A DNA stretch of 64,000 bases from contig CM060694.1 of the NCBI GenBank assembly GCA_030686995.1, forward strand, positions 88,774,762 through 88,838,761, in the 5' to 3' direction. The position numbers and the translations under genes were made by a program. The notes below the pieces were generated by a model. It was not told the origin of the DNA and ran no database searches. It saw nothing but the letters and a program-made list of their open reading frames with translations. Source of the DNA: Artemisia argyi (lineage: Eukaryota > Streptophyta > Magnoliopsida > Asterales > Asteraceae). This document shows, one piece after another, positions 44,628-56,935 of the stretch. Positions within the stretch are counted from its first letter, which is position 1; each line of letters begins with the position of its first letter.

Positions 44628-46205
44628 ATCCCAACACACCTAAACCATCTCACACTTAGCTTATTTCTTCTAATTTGTTGCAAGGTTCAAGTGAAGTTCA
44701 AGTATAGAAACCCTAGATAGCTTATTTCTTACCAAAAATCTTCCAAAACCCTAACATACTTGGTGTTTTTCTCTTGAGTTTAAATCTACTCAATACACCT
44801 CAACCTTTATCATCCATCTTTCAAGAATACTAAGAGTAGAAAGGTTGCTTGAAGTGAAAGGGTTGAAGCTTGTCTATCAAAGTCCATTTCCTTACTAGTT
44901 ACTCCTTTCTTTAATTAGAAAGCCTAAAGTTGTAAGCCTAAACCTAACATGCTTCTTGTTTATTTATCATGTTCATCTCATTTATATGTTATTCTTGCTA
45001 TATTATGTGTTGTGATTATGTCCATGATGAAACATGATGAGTAAAAGATGTTGTTGTAATGACTTATTGAAACAAGTTACTAAAACAAGCAAACTAGTGA
45101 ATATCTTGTTATAACCTGATCAAAATGGTAAAAATTTTATATTGGATTATTACATATTACAGTAGAGGACTTAACAAGAAAACCATAGCAATTTGAACCA
45201 CCTAAAAAGAGTAAACGAGTCAAAAGTTATGGCGATTTGAAGTTACCAAAGATTTCCGGCAAAACTGCCTAAATGTTTCTGTGATTTCTGTGACAGAACC
45301 TAAAACACGCAAAAAGAGGCCTTTCTGGTCCGATTCATGAAAAAGTTAAAACACGAAAGTTGTCCGGAATCATGTTTTCATTCAGGAACAAAGAGGCTCG
45401 AGCCTTGAAAACGCCTTCTGAGTGAGATATTTCTCAGTTTCTTAACAGCTATTTACATATTTTAAGTCACTAAGTTATTGTCATACTTTCAAAGGAATAA
45501 AAGGTATTATGACCTATAACCAAGACCCCCACCATGGCTAGAGCCAAGGTTGTGTAACATGACCTTGGAACAAGGACCAAAGGTCATGGCTAGGCCATGA
45601 CGAAATGACCAAACCAACTTACAAAGGCGTAAACATGAAACAATGAAATTGGCGATAACATGAACAAGCAATTTGTATCTACTTCACCTAAAAGGAAACC
45701 ATGAGATTTTACCAAGACAAATGGTCACACAAGACTTATAAAACTACCCCTAATAACAATCTTCATGTACTATAAACTTTCCTAAGTTTATACAAATATC
45801 GGACATATAACGTTTTCGGATCAAAACTTATATCTATATACTTTATCAACTACTACAATAGTAGGGAGCTTCATGTGAGGAGTTCATTATGTAAGCCGTC
45901 GAGATGAGTTGTGGATTTACGAGTTAAAGTGTCCTGGCTCCTCGAACGCTTACTAACATGACTTCTGAAATATGTTAGCCCGAACGGTAGTAAACGATAT
46001 ACCAAAACATACATGTTCATAATTCTTTCTTTCAAAGACTTACAAATATACATCATACATCATCATGAACTAAATGCAAAACATATATATAGGCACTCCG
46101 TTATATTCTTTACACAAATCCTAAGTCGCAACATTCTATTCTAGGTTGCTCGTAGAAACCTACACGATCCGATCATCACCTTCATTATTTGCTATCATAC
46201 TTGAG

Positions 46206-46707
46206 GTGAGTTCATAGCCCCGCTTACATTACTTTAATGTTTTACAAACCCTTGGGGGAAATACATGCTACTTTTAAACCGAACACAATGCTTTGAAACT
46301 GTATGCTGCCTGATTGTTTTATTATTACTAAGTACCTTCCTTGCCAATCCTAGGCCCCATCATGAACCATTTAATCACTAGTATTAGTGAGCGCGAGTAT
46401 TGTGAATAGGCCTATTGGGATTGACGAATCCCATTTGTTTGAGCAGATTAGTTCAACAAATGCACTATATTTGAACATTTAAGTATGACGGCAAAGTACT
46501 TACCGGGGCAACATAACCGCCGATTGATATTGGTACCCGTTAACGTCTTGGTTGCATGAGCTTAGTACATAATAATAACTGTTTTGTTTTCTAACATGAG
46601 TATGAGTCTAATTAACTCATTACTACCAACATATTGTGTTCAACCGTTAAACAAACTCTATGAATATCACTCAACCTTTGTGTTGACCTCTTAAGCATGT
46701 ATTTCAG
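46206..46707 (+). other. Candidate leader intron in element I LTR
   Basis: Donor GAG|GTGAGTTCATAGCCCC at 46206 and acceptor TGTATTTCAG|GTCC ending 46707. Both sites and their flanks recur in the differing LTRs of F and H. Splicing is inferred, not shown. Confidence 0.4.
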
Positions 46708-46995
46708 GTCCATGATAATCAAGAATGGAGCGGGAAGGGCACGTACCGAAGGAAGAAGGCTATAAACAATTATGTCATTCTATAAAAACATCATAGACTT
46801 TATATTGATGTGTTTTGAAACAATGCAACATTTTGGGACCTCACTATGTAAACTTTGATATATTTGAATAATATGAATGACAACTCTTTTTATTACGATT
46901 CGTTTAGAGATCGTTTTCTATTATTATGACTGTTGTGCCATCGAGTAACACCCAAGTTGAATTCCGCTGCAACATGAATTGGGGGTGTTACAGAT

Positions 46996-47007
46996 TGGTA
47001 CCAGAGC
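46996..47007 (+). promoter_or_regulatory. Primer-binding site of element I
   Basis: TGGTACCAGAGC, three bases after the LTR, tRNA-Met type with T-to-C at one position, as in element H. Confidence 0.85.
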
Positions 47008-47240
47008 CATGGTTATAGAGAAACGGGTCTAAGTGAGACCTAAACTATAACTACAATAACAAGCAAAAACATTTTTATAGCCTTCCGCTCTTCGTGCCTT
47101 CCGTCCTCCAGAAGATTATGGACTTATTACACATGTTATCTTACATGAACATATTTGTATATTGTCATATGCACATTTCCTTAGTTTGAACATTTTCCAT
47201 AAACATTTGATTATTTTTGACATCATAAATTGTAGACATC

Positions 47241-48164
47241 ATGTCCGCACCTCCATCTCCCGATCATCTTCATGCTATGCCCGAGTATTTACCAATTCTT
47301 CCCGGACCCGATGATCCTTACTTTGAACAAATTGACTATGACGATGAGGAAATACCTTATGAGGATCTAGAAAATGAAATAGATTCGGATGAAGATCCTG
47401 AAATGGATTTGGACATAAATATCGATGAGTACGAAGAGGATCCTGAAATGGATGTTGACATCGAAGGCATCGAGGAGGAAGCGGAAGAACTATTAGTGGT
47501 GCCACATTTATCACCATTGACATCTCCACCTCCGGTTTCACCAATTTCATCCGAATCTAACCGTACCACTCCAGCTCAAGTTCCGAATTCTACTCACCAA
47601 ACCGGCGGTACATCTACATCTACACATATGTTCGCAAACTCAGCTCAATACGAAATCTACTCTTTGAAACAAGCTCTCAACCTAACCCAACTCAAAGTTA
47701 AATGTATGGCAAGTCAAATGCATGAATGTATGTCCAAGGTAAATTCTGCTAGAATGGATGCCATGAATGCTCGAGACGACCTATATTGGTTTAAGCTTGA
47801 CATGAGCTACGTGAAGAGTGACTCGACTCATGTTGGGGAAGTAGTCTTAAATCCTTTGACGGGCTTGGATAATGTCAAGGATAGACTCACTTTGGTTGAG
47901 AGGGCCCAAGAACAGGATGCGGTTCAAATTCACCAACTACTTAACCGCCTAAATACCGCCGAAATCCGGTTAGATGTGGCAAACTTTGACAGGTATCAAC
48001 TTAGGAATGATTTGTGTGGGATGCAAACTCAAATGAGTTCCATACAACAAAGGTTATACCGAAAGGAGGTCAAAGAATACCGTCCAAACGAAAGCGTAGA
48101 TGTGTTAGCAAAACGCGGAAATAATAATCCAACCGGACCACAACAACCTCCCAACCGACGTTAG
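47241..48164 (+). CDS. ORF1 of element I, acidic coiled-coil protein
   Basis: A 307-aa ORF between the primer site and gag-pol, with its own ATG and stop. Residues about 30-85 are strongly acidic (Glu/Asp runs such as DYDDEEIPYEDLENEIDSDE). Residues 86-130 are Pro/Ser/Thr-rich. From 135 to 290 the sequence looks helical with heptad-like spacing (YSLKQALNLTQLKVKCMASQ; LVERAQEQDAVQIHQLLNRL), suggesting a coiled coil. The C-terminus is basic and Pro-rich (QQPPNRR). No Cys knuckle, enzyme motif or membrane segment is seen. Most plant chromoviruses have a single gag-pol ORF, so an upstream ORF is unusual. Translation of gag-pol, 250 bp downstream, would need reinitiation, a separate promoter or splicing. 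Confidence 0.7.
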   Translation: MSAPPSPDHLHAMPEYLPILPGPDDPYFEQIDYDDEEIPYEDLENEIDSDEDPEMDLDINIDEYEEDPEMDVDIEGIEEEAEELLVVPHLSPLTSPPPVSPISSESNRTTPAQVPNSTHQTGGTSTSTHMFANSAQYEIYSLKQALNLTQLKVKCMASQMHECMSKVNSARMDAMNARDDLYWFKLDMSYVKSDSTHVGEVVLNPLTGLDNVKDRLTLVERAQEQDAVQIHQLLNRLNTAEIRLDVANFDRYQLRNDLCGMQTQMSSIQQRLYRKEVKEYRPNESVDVLAKRGNNNPTGPQQPPNRR

Positions 48165-48416
48165 ACTAGTTTTATAGTACTAGTTATCTTTAGTACAACG
48201 TTGTAATTACTAACTGAAAGTATCAGTTAGTAAGTTTTGAATGAACTTGTAATAAGTTCGATTTTGTAATCAACGTTATATTAATAAAACTCTTGTTTTA
48301 TATACTATCATGTGTTATGCTTTTAAGTTTCAACATTATCATCCTATCATTCTTATCAAACATTGTGCTCATCTCACAACTCTCTAATTACAATGTATCT
48401 TTTGAACAATAGAACC
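48165..48416 (+). other. Spacer between ORF1 and gag-pol
   Basis: A+T-rich. An AATAAAAC word at 48292 resembles a poly(A) signal, and an out-of-place ATG at 48393 is in frame with gag-pol. No clear TATA box. Confidence 0.4.
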
Positions 48417-51400
48417 ATGGCGCCCAAGAAAAAGACCCCACCAACGATGACACAAGCCGCCATCCGCAAACTAGTGAAGGATAGTGTCAATGCAGCACTT
48501 ATCGCTGAACGAGCAGCCGTAGCTGCAGCAGCTGCAGCAGCTGCCGATGCCACCACTGCTGCTGGTGCTGCTGATGCTGCAGCAGCTGCTGATGCTGCAG
48601 CCGCTGCTGATGCTGCAGCAGCCGCAGAAGCCGCCACTGCTGCGGAAGCTGCAATAGCTGCAGAGACTGCCAGACTTGCCAGTCTTAACCTTGGAGGACC
48701 TACCCCTCCGGTGACCAATGTTACTACAGTACCAAAGGGTTGCTCGTTCATTTCCTACCTGAAATGTGAACCCCTCAAATTCAAGGGTACTGAAGGGGCT
48801 GTAGGTTTGACCCGTTGGTTCGAAAAGGCGGAGTCGGTGTTCATTGTTAGTAAATGTACTGAGGTTGACAAAGTTCAGTATGCCACAAGTACTTTGTTGA
48901 ATGAGGCGTTGTCCTGGTGGAACTCAATTGCTCAACCCATGGGCATTGAGAATGCCTACAAAATTACTTGGGCAAATTTGAAACAAATGATGATCAAGGA
49001 ATACTGTCCACGCAGTGAGATACAAAAGTTGGAAGTTGAGTTCTGGGATCATACGGTTAAGGGAAATGATATCATGACCTACAACCGTAGATTCCAGGAA
49101 CTGAGGATACTTTGTCCATCAATGGTTTCCCCAAAGGAAAAGATGTTGGAAAGGTATATTTGGGGACTTCCCTCAAGCATACAGGGAAATGTGACTTCGG
49201 CAAATCCCAAAGAACTTGATGAGGCTATGCGGATGTCCCGTAGTCTCATGGATCAAGTGGTACGTATGTCGGAAACCCGCAAGCAAAACAATCTCAACAC
49301 CAACAACAACAGCAATGCCAACAATCCCAACAATTCCCACTACCGTAACAACAACAACAACAACAAGAACAACAACAACAAACGACCATATGATGGTAAC
49401 CGTGGGAATAATAACAACAACAACAACAACAACCAAACCCGAAACAACAACCATCACAATCAACAGAACAAGAGGCAGGAAGCCGCAACGGCTTATGTTG
49501 CTGCACCAGCTGGTGGTAGGTACGTGGGTAATCAACCACAATGTACCAAGTGTAACTACCATCACGAAGGTCCTTGCCCGGCCAAATACCACAAGTGCCA
49601 AAAGCCCGGACATCTTGCCAAGGATTGTAGGGGCAAGGGTATAGCTACTGGGGCTAACACACAGCCCATAGTTACATGCTTCGGGTGTGGTGAAAGGGGA
49701 CACTACAAAAACAACTGTCCTCAAAACCAAGGGCCCCAAGGAGGAGGTGCTTGTGCTAGAGCCTATGTCATAGGAAAGGAAGAACCACACCAGGACCCGA
49801 ACGTGGTTACCGGTACGTTCCTACTCAATAATATTCCTGTTAAAGTATTATTCGATTCTGGTGCTGATATGAGCTTTATATCTACTAGAATTGCGCCTTT
49901 ACTTGATATTCCATCAATTACTTTAACCACTAGTTATAATGTTGAGCTAGCTACCGGTGACTTAGTAAATACCAATACCGTAATCCCAAACTGTACCCTT
50001 AATCTCTTAGACCACCCCTTTAACATCAATCTTATGCCAATCGAACTCGGAAGTTTCGATGTTGTTATTGGCATGGATTGGTTGTCTAAACATCAAGCTA
50101 ACATAATTTGTGGTGAAAGAGTTGTGCACATTCCATGTGACAATGAAACTTTGATCATTCGTGGTGATCAAAGTGGAACCCGAATAAACATCATCTCATG
50201 TATCAAAACCATGAAGTACATTGAGAAAGGATGTTATGCTTTCTTAGCCCACGTAACAGAAAAGAAAACCGATGAAAAACGTCTCGAAGATGTTCCTATT
50301 GCCCGCGAGTTTCTTGAAGTCTTTCCAGAAGACTTACCCGGACTACCACCACAGCGACAAATAGAGTTCAGAATTGATTTAATACCAGGAGCGGCGCCAG
50401 TTGCCCGCGCACCATACCGGCTAGCACCTTCAGAGATGCAAGAGCTATCAAATCAATTACAAGAACTTGCGGACAAGGGATTTATTCGACCCAGTTCCTC
50501 ACCTTGGGGAGCTCCAGTTTTATTCGTGAAGAAGAAAGATGGGTCATTACGAATGTGTATTGACTATCGTGAGCTAAACAAACTAACCATAAAGAACCGA
50601 TACCCACTACCAAGAATTGATGATTTATTCGATCAATTACAAGGTTCAACCTATTACTCAAAAATCGACCTACGTTCAGGTTACCACCAAGTCAGAGTTC
50701 GTGATGAAGACATTCCAAAAACAGCCTTTAGGACACGATATGGTCACCATGAATTCCAAGTGATGCCCTTTGGGTTAACTAATGCACCGGCAGTATTCAT
50801 GGATCTCATGAATCGGGTGTGTAAACCATATTTGGACAAATTCGTGATCGTATTCATAGACGACATTCTCATATATTCCAAAAACGAAGAGGAACACAAA
50901 GAACACCTGAGAACAATTTTAGGACTACTCAAGGAAGAGAAATTGTATGCAAAGTTTTCCAAATGCGAATTTTGGATTCAATCCGTACAATTCCTTGGGC
51001 ATGTGATTGACAAAACCGGTTTACATGTCGATCCCGCTAAAATTGAAGCTATCAAAAACTGGCCAACACCTACCACACCTACAGAAATTCGTCAATTTCT
51101 GGGTTTAGCCGGGTATTACCGAAGGTTTATTGAAGGATTTTCTTCAATAGCAAAATCTTTGACCAAGCTAACTCAGAAAAACAAGAAATACGTGTGGGAT
51201 GAAGACGAAGAAAATGCTTTCCAAACCCTTAAACAAAAACTTTGTAGTGCTCCTATCCTAGCATTGCCAGATGGGATCGAAGATTTTGTAGTCTATTGTG
51301 ATGCATCGTACCAAGGTTTAGGTGCCGTGTTGATGCAACGTGATAAGGTCATGGCTTATGCTTCGCGACAACTCAAGGTTCATGAAGAAAATTACACCAC

Positions 51401-53144
51401 TCATGACTTAGAGTTAGGAGCTGTGGTCTTTGCACTAAAAATCTGGAGGCACTATCTATACGGTACTAGATGTACTGTGTACACCGATCATAAAAGCCTA
51501 CAACACATTTTGAACCAAAAAGAACTAAACATGCGACAACGTCGTTGGTTGGAATTACTAAGTGATTATGACTGCGACATTCGTTATCACCCAGGGAAAG
51601 CAAACGTAGTAGCCGACGCCCTAAGCCGAAAGGAACGAGTTAAACCACTACGAGTCCGAGCCTTAGTTTTAACCATAAATTCAAACTTTCCTACTCAAAT
51701 CCTTCACGCTCAAGCTGAGGCGGTGAAACAAGAAGACATCCAAAAGGAAAGGTTGGATGGCATGATGCAAAAGAAATTCGAAACCCGTTCAGATGGAACT
51801 CTATGCTTCCAAGGTCGAAGTTGGTTACCACTTTATGGTGGCTTACGAGACTTGATCATGCATGAATCACACAAGTCTAAATACTCCATACATCCAGGAT
51901 CTGATAAAATGTATCATGATCTTAAGTTACTCTATTGGTGGCCAAACATGAAAGCCGACATTGCAACATACGTTAGCAAATGTCTTACCTACTCCAAAGT
52001 AAAAGCCGAACACCAAAAACCATCCGGTCCATTGCAACAACCAGAAATTCCTACCTGGAAATGGGAAAGAATTACTATGGACTTCATTACCAAGCTCCCA
52101 AAAACATCAAGCGGTTATGACTCCATTTGGGTCATAGTTGATCGCCTCACAAAATCAGCACACTTTATACCAATCAAAGAGACTTACAAAATGGAACAAC
52201 TAACCCGACTGTACGTCAAAGAAATAGTCTCAAGACATGGTGCACCGATATCCATCATATCCGACAGAGATGGTAGATTTACTTCCAATTTCTGGCAGTC
52301 ACTCCAAGACGCCTTTGGAACAAATCTAGACATGAGTACAGCATATCACCCTCAGACCGATGGTCAGAGTGAACGAACCATCCAAACTCTTGAAGACATG
52401 CTTCGAGCATGTATAATAGATTTTGGAAAAGGATGGGATACTCATTTACCATTAGTCGAATTTTCCTACAACAACAGCTATCATACAAGTATTAAAGCAG
52501 CTCCATTTGAAGCACTTTACGGTCGAAAGTGTCGTTCACCTGCTTGTTGGGCTGAAGTGGGAGAAGTTCAACTCACTGGACCAGAACTCATTCGTGAAAC
52601 AACAGATAAAATTGTACAAATCAGAAATCGATTACAAGCCGCAAGAGATCGACAGAAAAGTTATGCCGACACACGACGCAGACCCCTAGAATTCCAAGTC
52701 GGAGATAGGGTTATGCTAAAGGTATCGCCTTGGAAGGGCTTGATACGATTCGGTAAACGAGGAAAACTAAACCCCAGATACATCGGACCATTTAAAATCC
52801 TAGCCAGGGTTGGCCCTGTGGCGTACAGACTTGAGCTTCCATCAGAACTCAGTAGTGTACACCCCACTTTCCATGTATCTAATCTAAAGAAATGCTTATC
52901 GGATGAATCACTTGTGATTCCACTCGATGAAATTCAACTCAATGACGATCTTCAATTTGTTGAGGAACCCGTAGAAATCATGGACCGGGAGGTCAAACAA
53001 CTCAAACAAAGCCGTATACCAATTATCAAAGTTCGTTGGAACTCACGACGTGGTCCTGAATACACATGGGAACGAGAGGACCAGATACGTAAGAAATACC
53101 CACATCTTTTTACCAACGAAGCTTCTACCTCCAACGCTAATTGA
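48417..53144 (+). CDS. Gag-pol polyprotein of element I
   Basis: Open frame of 1,575 aa from ACCATGG at 48417 (MAPKKKTPP), preferred to in-frame ATG 48393 for its better context. An Ala-rich tract (about residues 30-85) precedes the gag domain (about 120-290). An Asn-rich tract follows (about 300-355), then zinc knuckles: CTKC from 376, a second one with Tyr391 where Cys is expected ([14 protein letters not shown]), and an intact [14 protein letters not shown] from 421. Protease DSGAD has Asp480. RT has FIDD with Asp815-Asp816. RNase H starts at Asp962. Integrase has the HHCC region (CLTY, Tyr1192 for Cys) and D1222, D1283, E1319 with the usual 60- and 35-residue gaps. A chromodomain (about 1520-1567, [20 protein letters not shown]) ends the protein and would target insertion to chromatin. 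The frame is complete, but the two Cys losses may impair packaging and integration. Confidence 0.93.
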   Translation: MAPKKKTPPTMTQAAIRKLVKDSVNAALIAERAAVAAAAAAAADATTAAGAADAAAAADAAAAADAAAAAEAATAAEAAIAAETARLASLNLGGPTPPVTNVTTVPKGCSFISYLKCEPLKFKGTEGAVGLTRWFEKAESVFIVSKCTEVDKVQYATSTLLNEALSWWNSIAQPMGIENAYKITWANLKQMMIKEYCPRSEIQKLEVEFWDHTVKGNDIMTYNRRFQELRILCPSMVSPKEKMLERYIWGLPSSIQGNVTSANPKELDEAMRMSRSLMDQVVRMSETRKQNNLNTNNNSNANNPNNSHYRNNNNNNKNNNNKRPYDGNRGNNNNNNNNNQTRNNNHHNQQNKRQEAATAYVAAPAGGRYVGNQPQCTKCNYHHEGPCPAKYHKCQKPGHLAKDCRGKGIATGANTQPIVTCFGCGERGHYKNNCPQNQGPQGGGACARAYVIGKEEPHQDPNVVTGTFLLNNIPVKVLFDSGADMSFISTRIAPLLDIPSITLTTSYNVELATGDLVNTNTVIPNCTLNLLDHPFNINLMPIELGSFDVVIGMDWLSKHQANIICGERVVHIPCDNETLIIRGDQSGTRINIISCIKTMKYIEKGCYAFLAHVTEKKTDEKRLEDVPIAREFLEVFPEDLPGLPPQRQIEFRIDLIPGAAPVARAPYRLAPSEMQELSNQLQELADKGFIRPSSSPWGAPVLFVKKKDGSLRMCIDYRELNKLTIKNRYPLPRIDDLFDQLQGSTYYSKIDLRSGYHQVRVRDEDIPKTAFRTRYGHHEFQVMPFGLTNAPAVFMDLMNRVCKPYLDKFVIVFIDDILIYSKNEEEHKEHLRTILGLLKEEKLYAKFSKCEFWIQSVQFLGHVIDKTGLHVDPAKIEAIKNWPTPTTPTEIRQFLGLAGYYRRFIEGFSSIAKSLTKLTQKNKKYVWDEDEENAFQTLKQKLCSAPILALPDGIEDFVVYCDASYQGLGAVLMQRDKVMAYASRQLKVHEENYTTHDLELGAVVFALKIWRHYLYGTRCTVYTDHKSLQHILNQKELNMRQRRWLELLSDYDCDIRYHPGKANVVADALSRKERVKPLRVRALVLTINSNFPTQILHAQAEAVKQEDIQKERLDGMMQKKFETRSDGTLCFQGRSWLPLYGGLRDLIMHESHKSKYSIHPGSDKMYHDLKLLYWWPNMKADIATYVSKCLTYSKVKAEHQKPSGPLQQPEIPTWKWERITMDFITKLPKTSSGYDSIWVIVDRLTKSAHFIPIKETYKMEQLTRLYVKEIVSRHGAPISIISDRDGRFTSNFWQSLQDAFGTNLDMSTAYHPQTDGQSERTIQTLEDMLRACIIDFGKGWDTHLPLVEFSYNNSYHTSIKAAPFEALYGRKCRSPACWAEVGEVQLTGPELIRETTDKIVQIRNRLQAARDRQKSYADTRRRPLEFQVGDRVMLKVSPWKGLIRFGKRGKLNPRYIGPFKILARVGPVAYRLELPSELSSVHPTFHVSNLKKCLSDESLVIPLDEIQLNDDLQFVEEPVEIMDREVKQLKQSRIPIIKVRWNSRRGPEYTWEREDQIRKKYPHLFTNEASTSNAN

Positions 53145-53164
53145 TCTCCGGGACGGAGCTCTCG

Positions 53165-53178
53165 TATGGGGTGGAGAC
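53165..53178 (+). promoter_or_regulatory. Polypurine tract of element I
   Basis: TATGGGGTGGAGAC directly precedes the 3' LTR, 20 bp after the gag-pol stop. Confidence 0.75.
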
Positions 53179-56100
53179 TGTAACAATTCGCAATTTCAGG
53201 TTAATTTCTATTTTCGGAAAATTTTACTATTCATGTTACTATTCATTTCTACTATTCATTTCTTTTTGAAATTTTCCCGAAAGTTGATTTTTATTTCATA
53301 TTCTCGAGTGATAAATCATTTCCATGGCAAATTAAATGTTTGACACTCGTCAGATCATTTTCGTGAAAGTTATTAAGGAATTACACAGAATAATACGTTT
53401 TAGGGTTAAACGGCATTCAGAAATTCTCCGCACAACGAAATTTGATCCCGTCAGGTGACCCCACATCAGAAAAATGTTTAACACATTCATGATTTATTTG
53501 AGAATAAATCATAACTGAGAAAAATCATGGTCCAAATAAATTTCGGCCGTGAAAAACTGGAATTTTCAGTTTTACGCGTTTTTACTCAGCCGTAACCCTA
53601 GCCTTTACCTGCACCGCATTTCTAAGATGATTTGAGCTTTCAACTTATTTAAATAAGTCAACATATTTTTCCCTCCTCCATTGACTAAAAATCATTCCTT
53701 GATTTTATAAATCATTCCTTGATTTTTAGGCTTCCGGTTTGATGTCTAAAAGACATTTAAGACCAACCGACACCAGACTGAGCCCAGTCTAGACATTATA
53801 AATCATTTTAAATCATTTTTAGCATATTAGAAAAGTAACATATTACTTTTCTCAGTTTTACGCAATATTCGTACATTTTACGTATTACGCGTTTTAGACC
53901 CGTGTTTCCAGCTTTTAGCAGGTTTTACCACCCAAATGGAACTTAACACCCATTTTATATTTTATTATGGGACTTATGAACATTTCTAACAATACTTTAA
54001 AGTTTCATAATTTTACGACACCCGGTTTTACGTTTTGAGGCCTAATCATTTACGGTTGGCATTTCCCGGAGTCAAAATGCATCTTTTAACCAAGGATAAT
54101 ACCAAGCCAAGCCACCTCCCCTCCTTATCCTTTTGGAACCGCCACAAGGGGGGGGAGTCACACCCTTGGTGGCTTGATCTCATGCCTTGTGATCTAGGAT
54201 GCATACATGTGTAGTTTTGATAAAATATCTCAAGTCTTGTAACCTCCTCAAGAGCATATATATACCCCCTCTCCCTCTCCATATGGCCGGCCATCCCAAC
54301 ACACCTAAACCATCTCACACTTAGCTTATTTCTTCTAATTTGTTGCAAGGTTCAAGTGAAGTTCAAGTATAGAAACCCTAGATAGCTTATTTCTTACCAA
54401 AAATCTTCCAAAACCCTAACATACTTGGTGTTTTTCTCTTGAGTTTAAATCTACTCAATACACCTCAACCTTTATCATCCATCTTTCAAGAATACTAAGA
54501 GTAGAAAGGTTGCTTGAAGTGAAAGGGTTGAAGCTTGTCTATCAAAGTCCATTTCCTTACTAGTTACTCCTTTCTTTAATTAGAAAGCCTAAAGTTGTAA
54601 GCCTAAACCTAACATGCTTCTTGTTTATTTATCATGTTCATCTCATTTATATGTTATTCTTGCTATATTATGTGTTGTGATTATGTCCATGATGAAACAT
54701 GATGAGTAAAAGATGTTGTTGTAATGACTTATTGAAACAAGTTACTAAAACAAGCAAACTAGTGAATATCTTGTTATAACCTGATCAAAATGGTAAAAAT
54801 TTTATATTGGATTATTACATATTACAGTAGAGGACTTAACAAGAAAACCATAGCAATTTGAACCACCTAAAAAGAGTAAACGAGTCAAAAGTTATGGCGA
54901 TTTGAAGTTACCAAAGATTTCCGGCAAAACTGCCTAAATGTTTCTGTGATTTCTGTGACAGAACCTAAAACACGCAAAAAGAGGCCTTTCTGGTCCGATT
55001 CATGAAAAAGTTAAAACACGAAAGTTGTCCGGAATCATGTTTTCATTCAGGAACAAAGAGGCTCGAGCCTTGAAAACGCCTTCTGAGTGAGATATTTCTC
55101 AGTTTCTTAACAGCTATTTACATATTTTAAGTCACTAAGTTATTGTCATACTTTCAAAGGAATAAAAGGTATTATGACCTATAACCAAGACCCCCACCAT
55201 GGCTAGAGCCAAGGTTGTGTAACATGACCTTGGAACAAGGACCAAAGGTCATGGCTAGGCCATGACGAAATGACCAAACCAACTTACAAAGGCGTAAACA
55301 TGAAACAATGAAATTGGCGATAACATGAACAAGCAATTTGTATCTACTTCACCTAAAAGGAAACCATGAGATTTTACCAAGACAAATGGTCACACAAGAC
55401 TTATAAAACTACCCCTAATAACAATCTTCATGTACTATAAACTTTCCTAAGTTTATACAAATATCGGACATATAACGTTTTCGGATCAAAACTTATATCT
55501 ATATACTTTATCAACTACTACAATAGTAGGGAGCTTCATGTGAGGAGTTCATTATGTAAGCCGTCGAGATGAGTTGTGGATTTACGAGTTAAAGTGTCCT
55601 GGCTCCTCGAACGCTTACTAACATGACTTCTGAAATATGTTAGCCCGAACGGTAGTAAACGATATACCAAAACATACATGTTCATAATTCTTTCTTTCAA
55701 AGACTTACAAATATACATCATACATCATCATGGACTAAATGCAAAACATATATATAGGCACTCCGTTATATTCTTTACACAAATCCTAAGTCGCAACATT
55801 CTATTCTAGGTTGCTCGTAGAAACCTACACGATCCGATCATCACCTTCATTATTTGCTATCATACTTGAGGTGAGTTCATAGCCCCGCTTACATTACTTT
55901 AATGTTTTACAAACCCTTGGGGGAAATACATGCTACTTTTAAACCGAACACAATGCTTTGAAACTGTATGCTGCCTGATTGTTTTATTATTACTAAGTAC
56001 CTTCCTTGCCAATCCTAGGCCCCATCATGAACCATTTAATCACTAGTATTAGTGAGCGCGAGTATTGTGAATAGGCCTATTGGGATTGACGAATCCCATT

Positions 56101-56657
56101 TGTTTGAGCAGATTAGTTCAACAAATGCACTATATTTGAACATTTAAGTATGACGGCAAAGTACTTACCGGGGCAACATAACCGCCGATTGATATTGGTA
56201 CCCGTTAACGTCTTGGTTGCATGAGCTTAGTACATAATAATAACTGTTTTGTTTTCTAACATGAGTATGAGTCTAATTAACTCATTACTACCAACATATT
56301 GTGTTCAACCGTTAAACAAACTCTATGAATATCACTCAACCTTTGTGTTGACCTCTTAAGCATGTATTTCAGGTCCATGATAATCAAGAATGGAGCGGGA
56401 AGGGCACGTACCGAAGGAAGAAGGCTATAAACAATTATGTCATTCTATAAAAACATCATAGACTTTATATTGATGTGTTTTGAAACAATGCAACATTTTG
56501 GGACCTCACTATGTAAACTTTGATATATTTGAATAATATGAATGACAACTCTTTTTATTACGATTCGTTTAGAGATCGTTTTCTATTATTATGACTGTTG
56601 TGCCATCGAGTAACACCCAAGTTGAATTCCGCTGCAACATGAATTGGGGGTGTTACA
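53179..56657 (+). repeat. Element I 3' LTR
   Basis: Near-identical to 43532-46992. A 20-bp local duplication near 53701-53722 is the main difference. Candidate intron equivalent at 55871-56372. Confidence 0.95.
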
Positions 56658-56935
56658 AATATTTCCATTTTCATCTTATATTTCATGAAATCTTGCTTCT
56701 ATGAATGTACCACCCAAGGTAGAATAAACCTCTTATTAAACAACGGGTAGTAAATTTTTGTGTTCTGCTACAGAAAGAAGTGTGTATAGAGAAGTGCTTG
56801 AAGGTCTATGATCAAACTATAAGAGGTATGTAAAATACACACGTCCCTTTTTCTTTCTCATATTCTCAATTATAATATATTATCAATAACAACATGTAGT
56901 TACTTACATCATCTATTGACTCTTAGGTGCGCATG
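56658..56935 (+). other. Spacer between I and H with an exon-like segment
   Basis: Between CTACAG and GTATGT (about 56776-56825) the frame reads KEVCIEKCLKVYDQTIR, flanked by A+T-rich DNA as a plant exon would be. I do not recognise the gene. It may be another captured fragment of the second Helitron-like unit. Confidence 0.35.

Larger units (their letters stand above)
43532..46992 (+). repeat. Element I 5' LTR
   Basis: TGTAACAATTCGC...GGGGGTGTTACA. Contains TATA box, GGCCGGCC at 44620-44627, and a candidate leader intron 46206-46707. Confidence 0.95.
43532..56657 (+). mobile_element. Element I: full-length Tekay-like chromovirus
   Basis: Flanked by AATAT duplications (43527-43531 and 56658-56662). 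LTRs are 3,461 bp (43532-46992) and 3,479 bp (53179-56657); the difference is a 20-bp insertion in the 3' LTR and two 1-bp indels, with about two substitutions seen, so insertion was recent. Order: LTR, primer site, ORF1, gag-pol, polypurine tract, LTR. Pol order protease-RT-RNase H-integrase-chromodomain is gypsy chromovirus. It is the only element here with all enzymatic domains open. Confidence 0.95.

Noticed and set aside
48374..48751. Ala/Ser-rich minus-strand ORF
   Set aside because: Antisense shadow of the repetitive Ala tract in gag.
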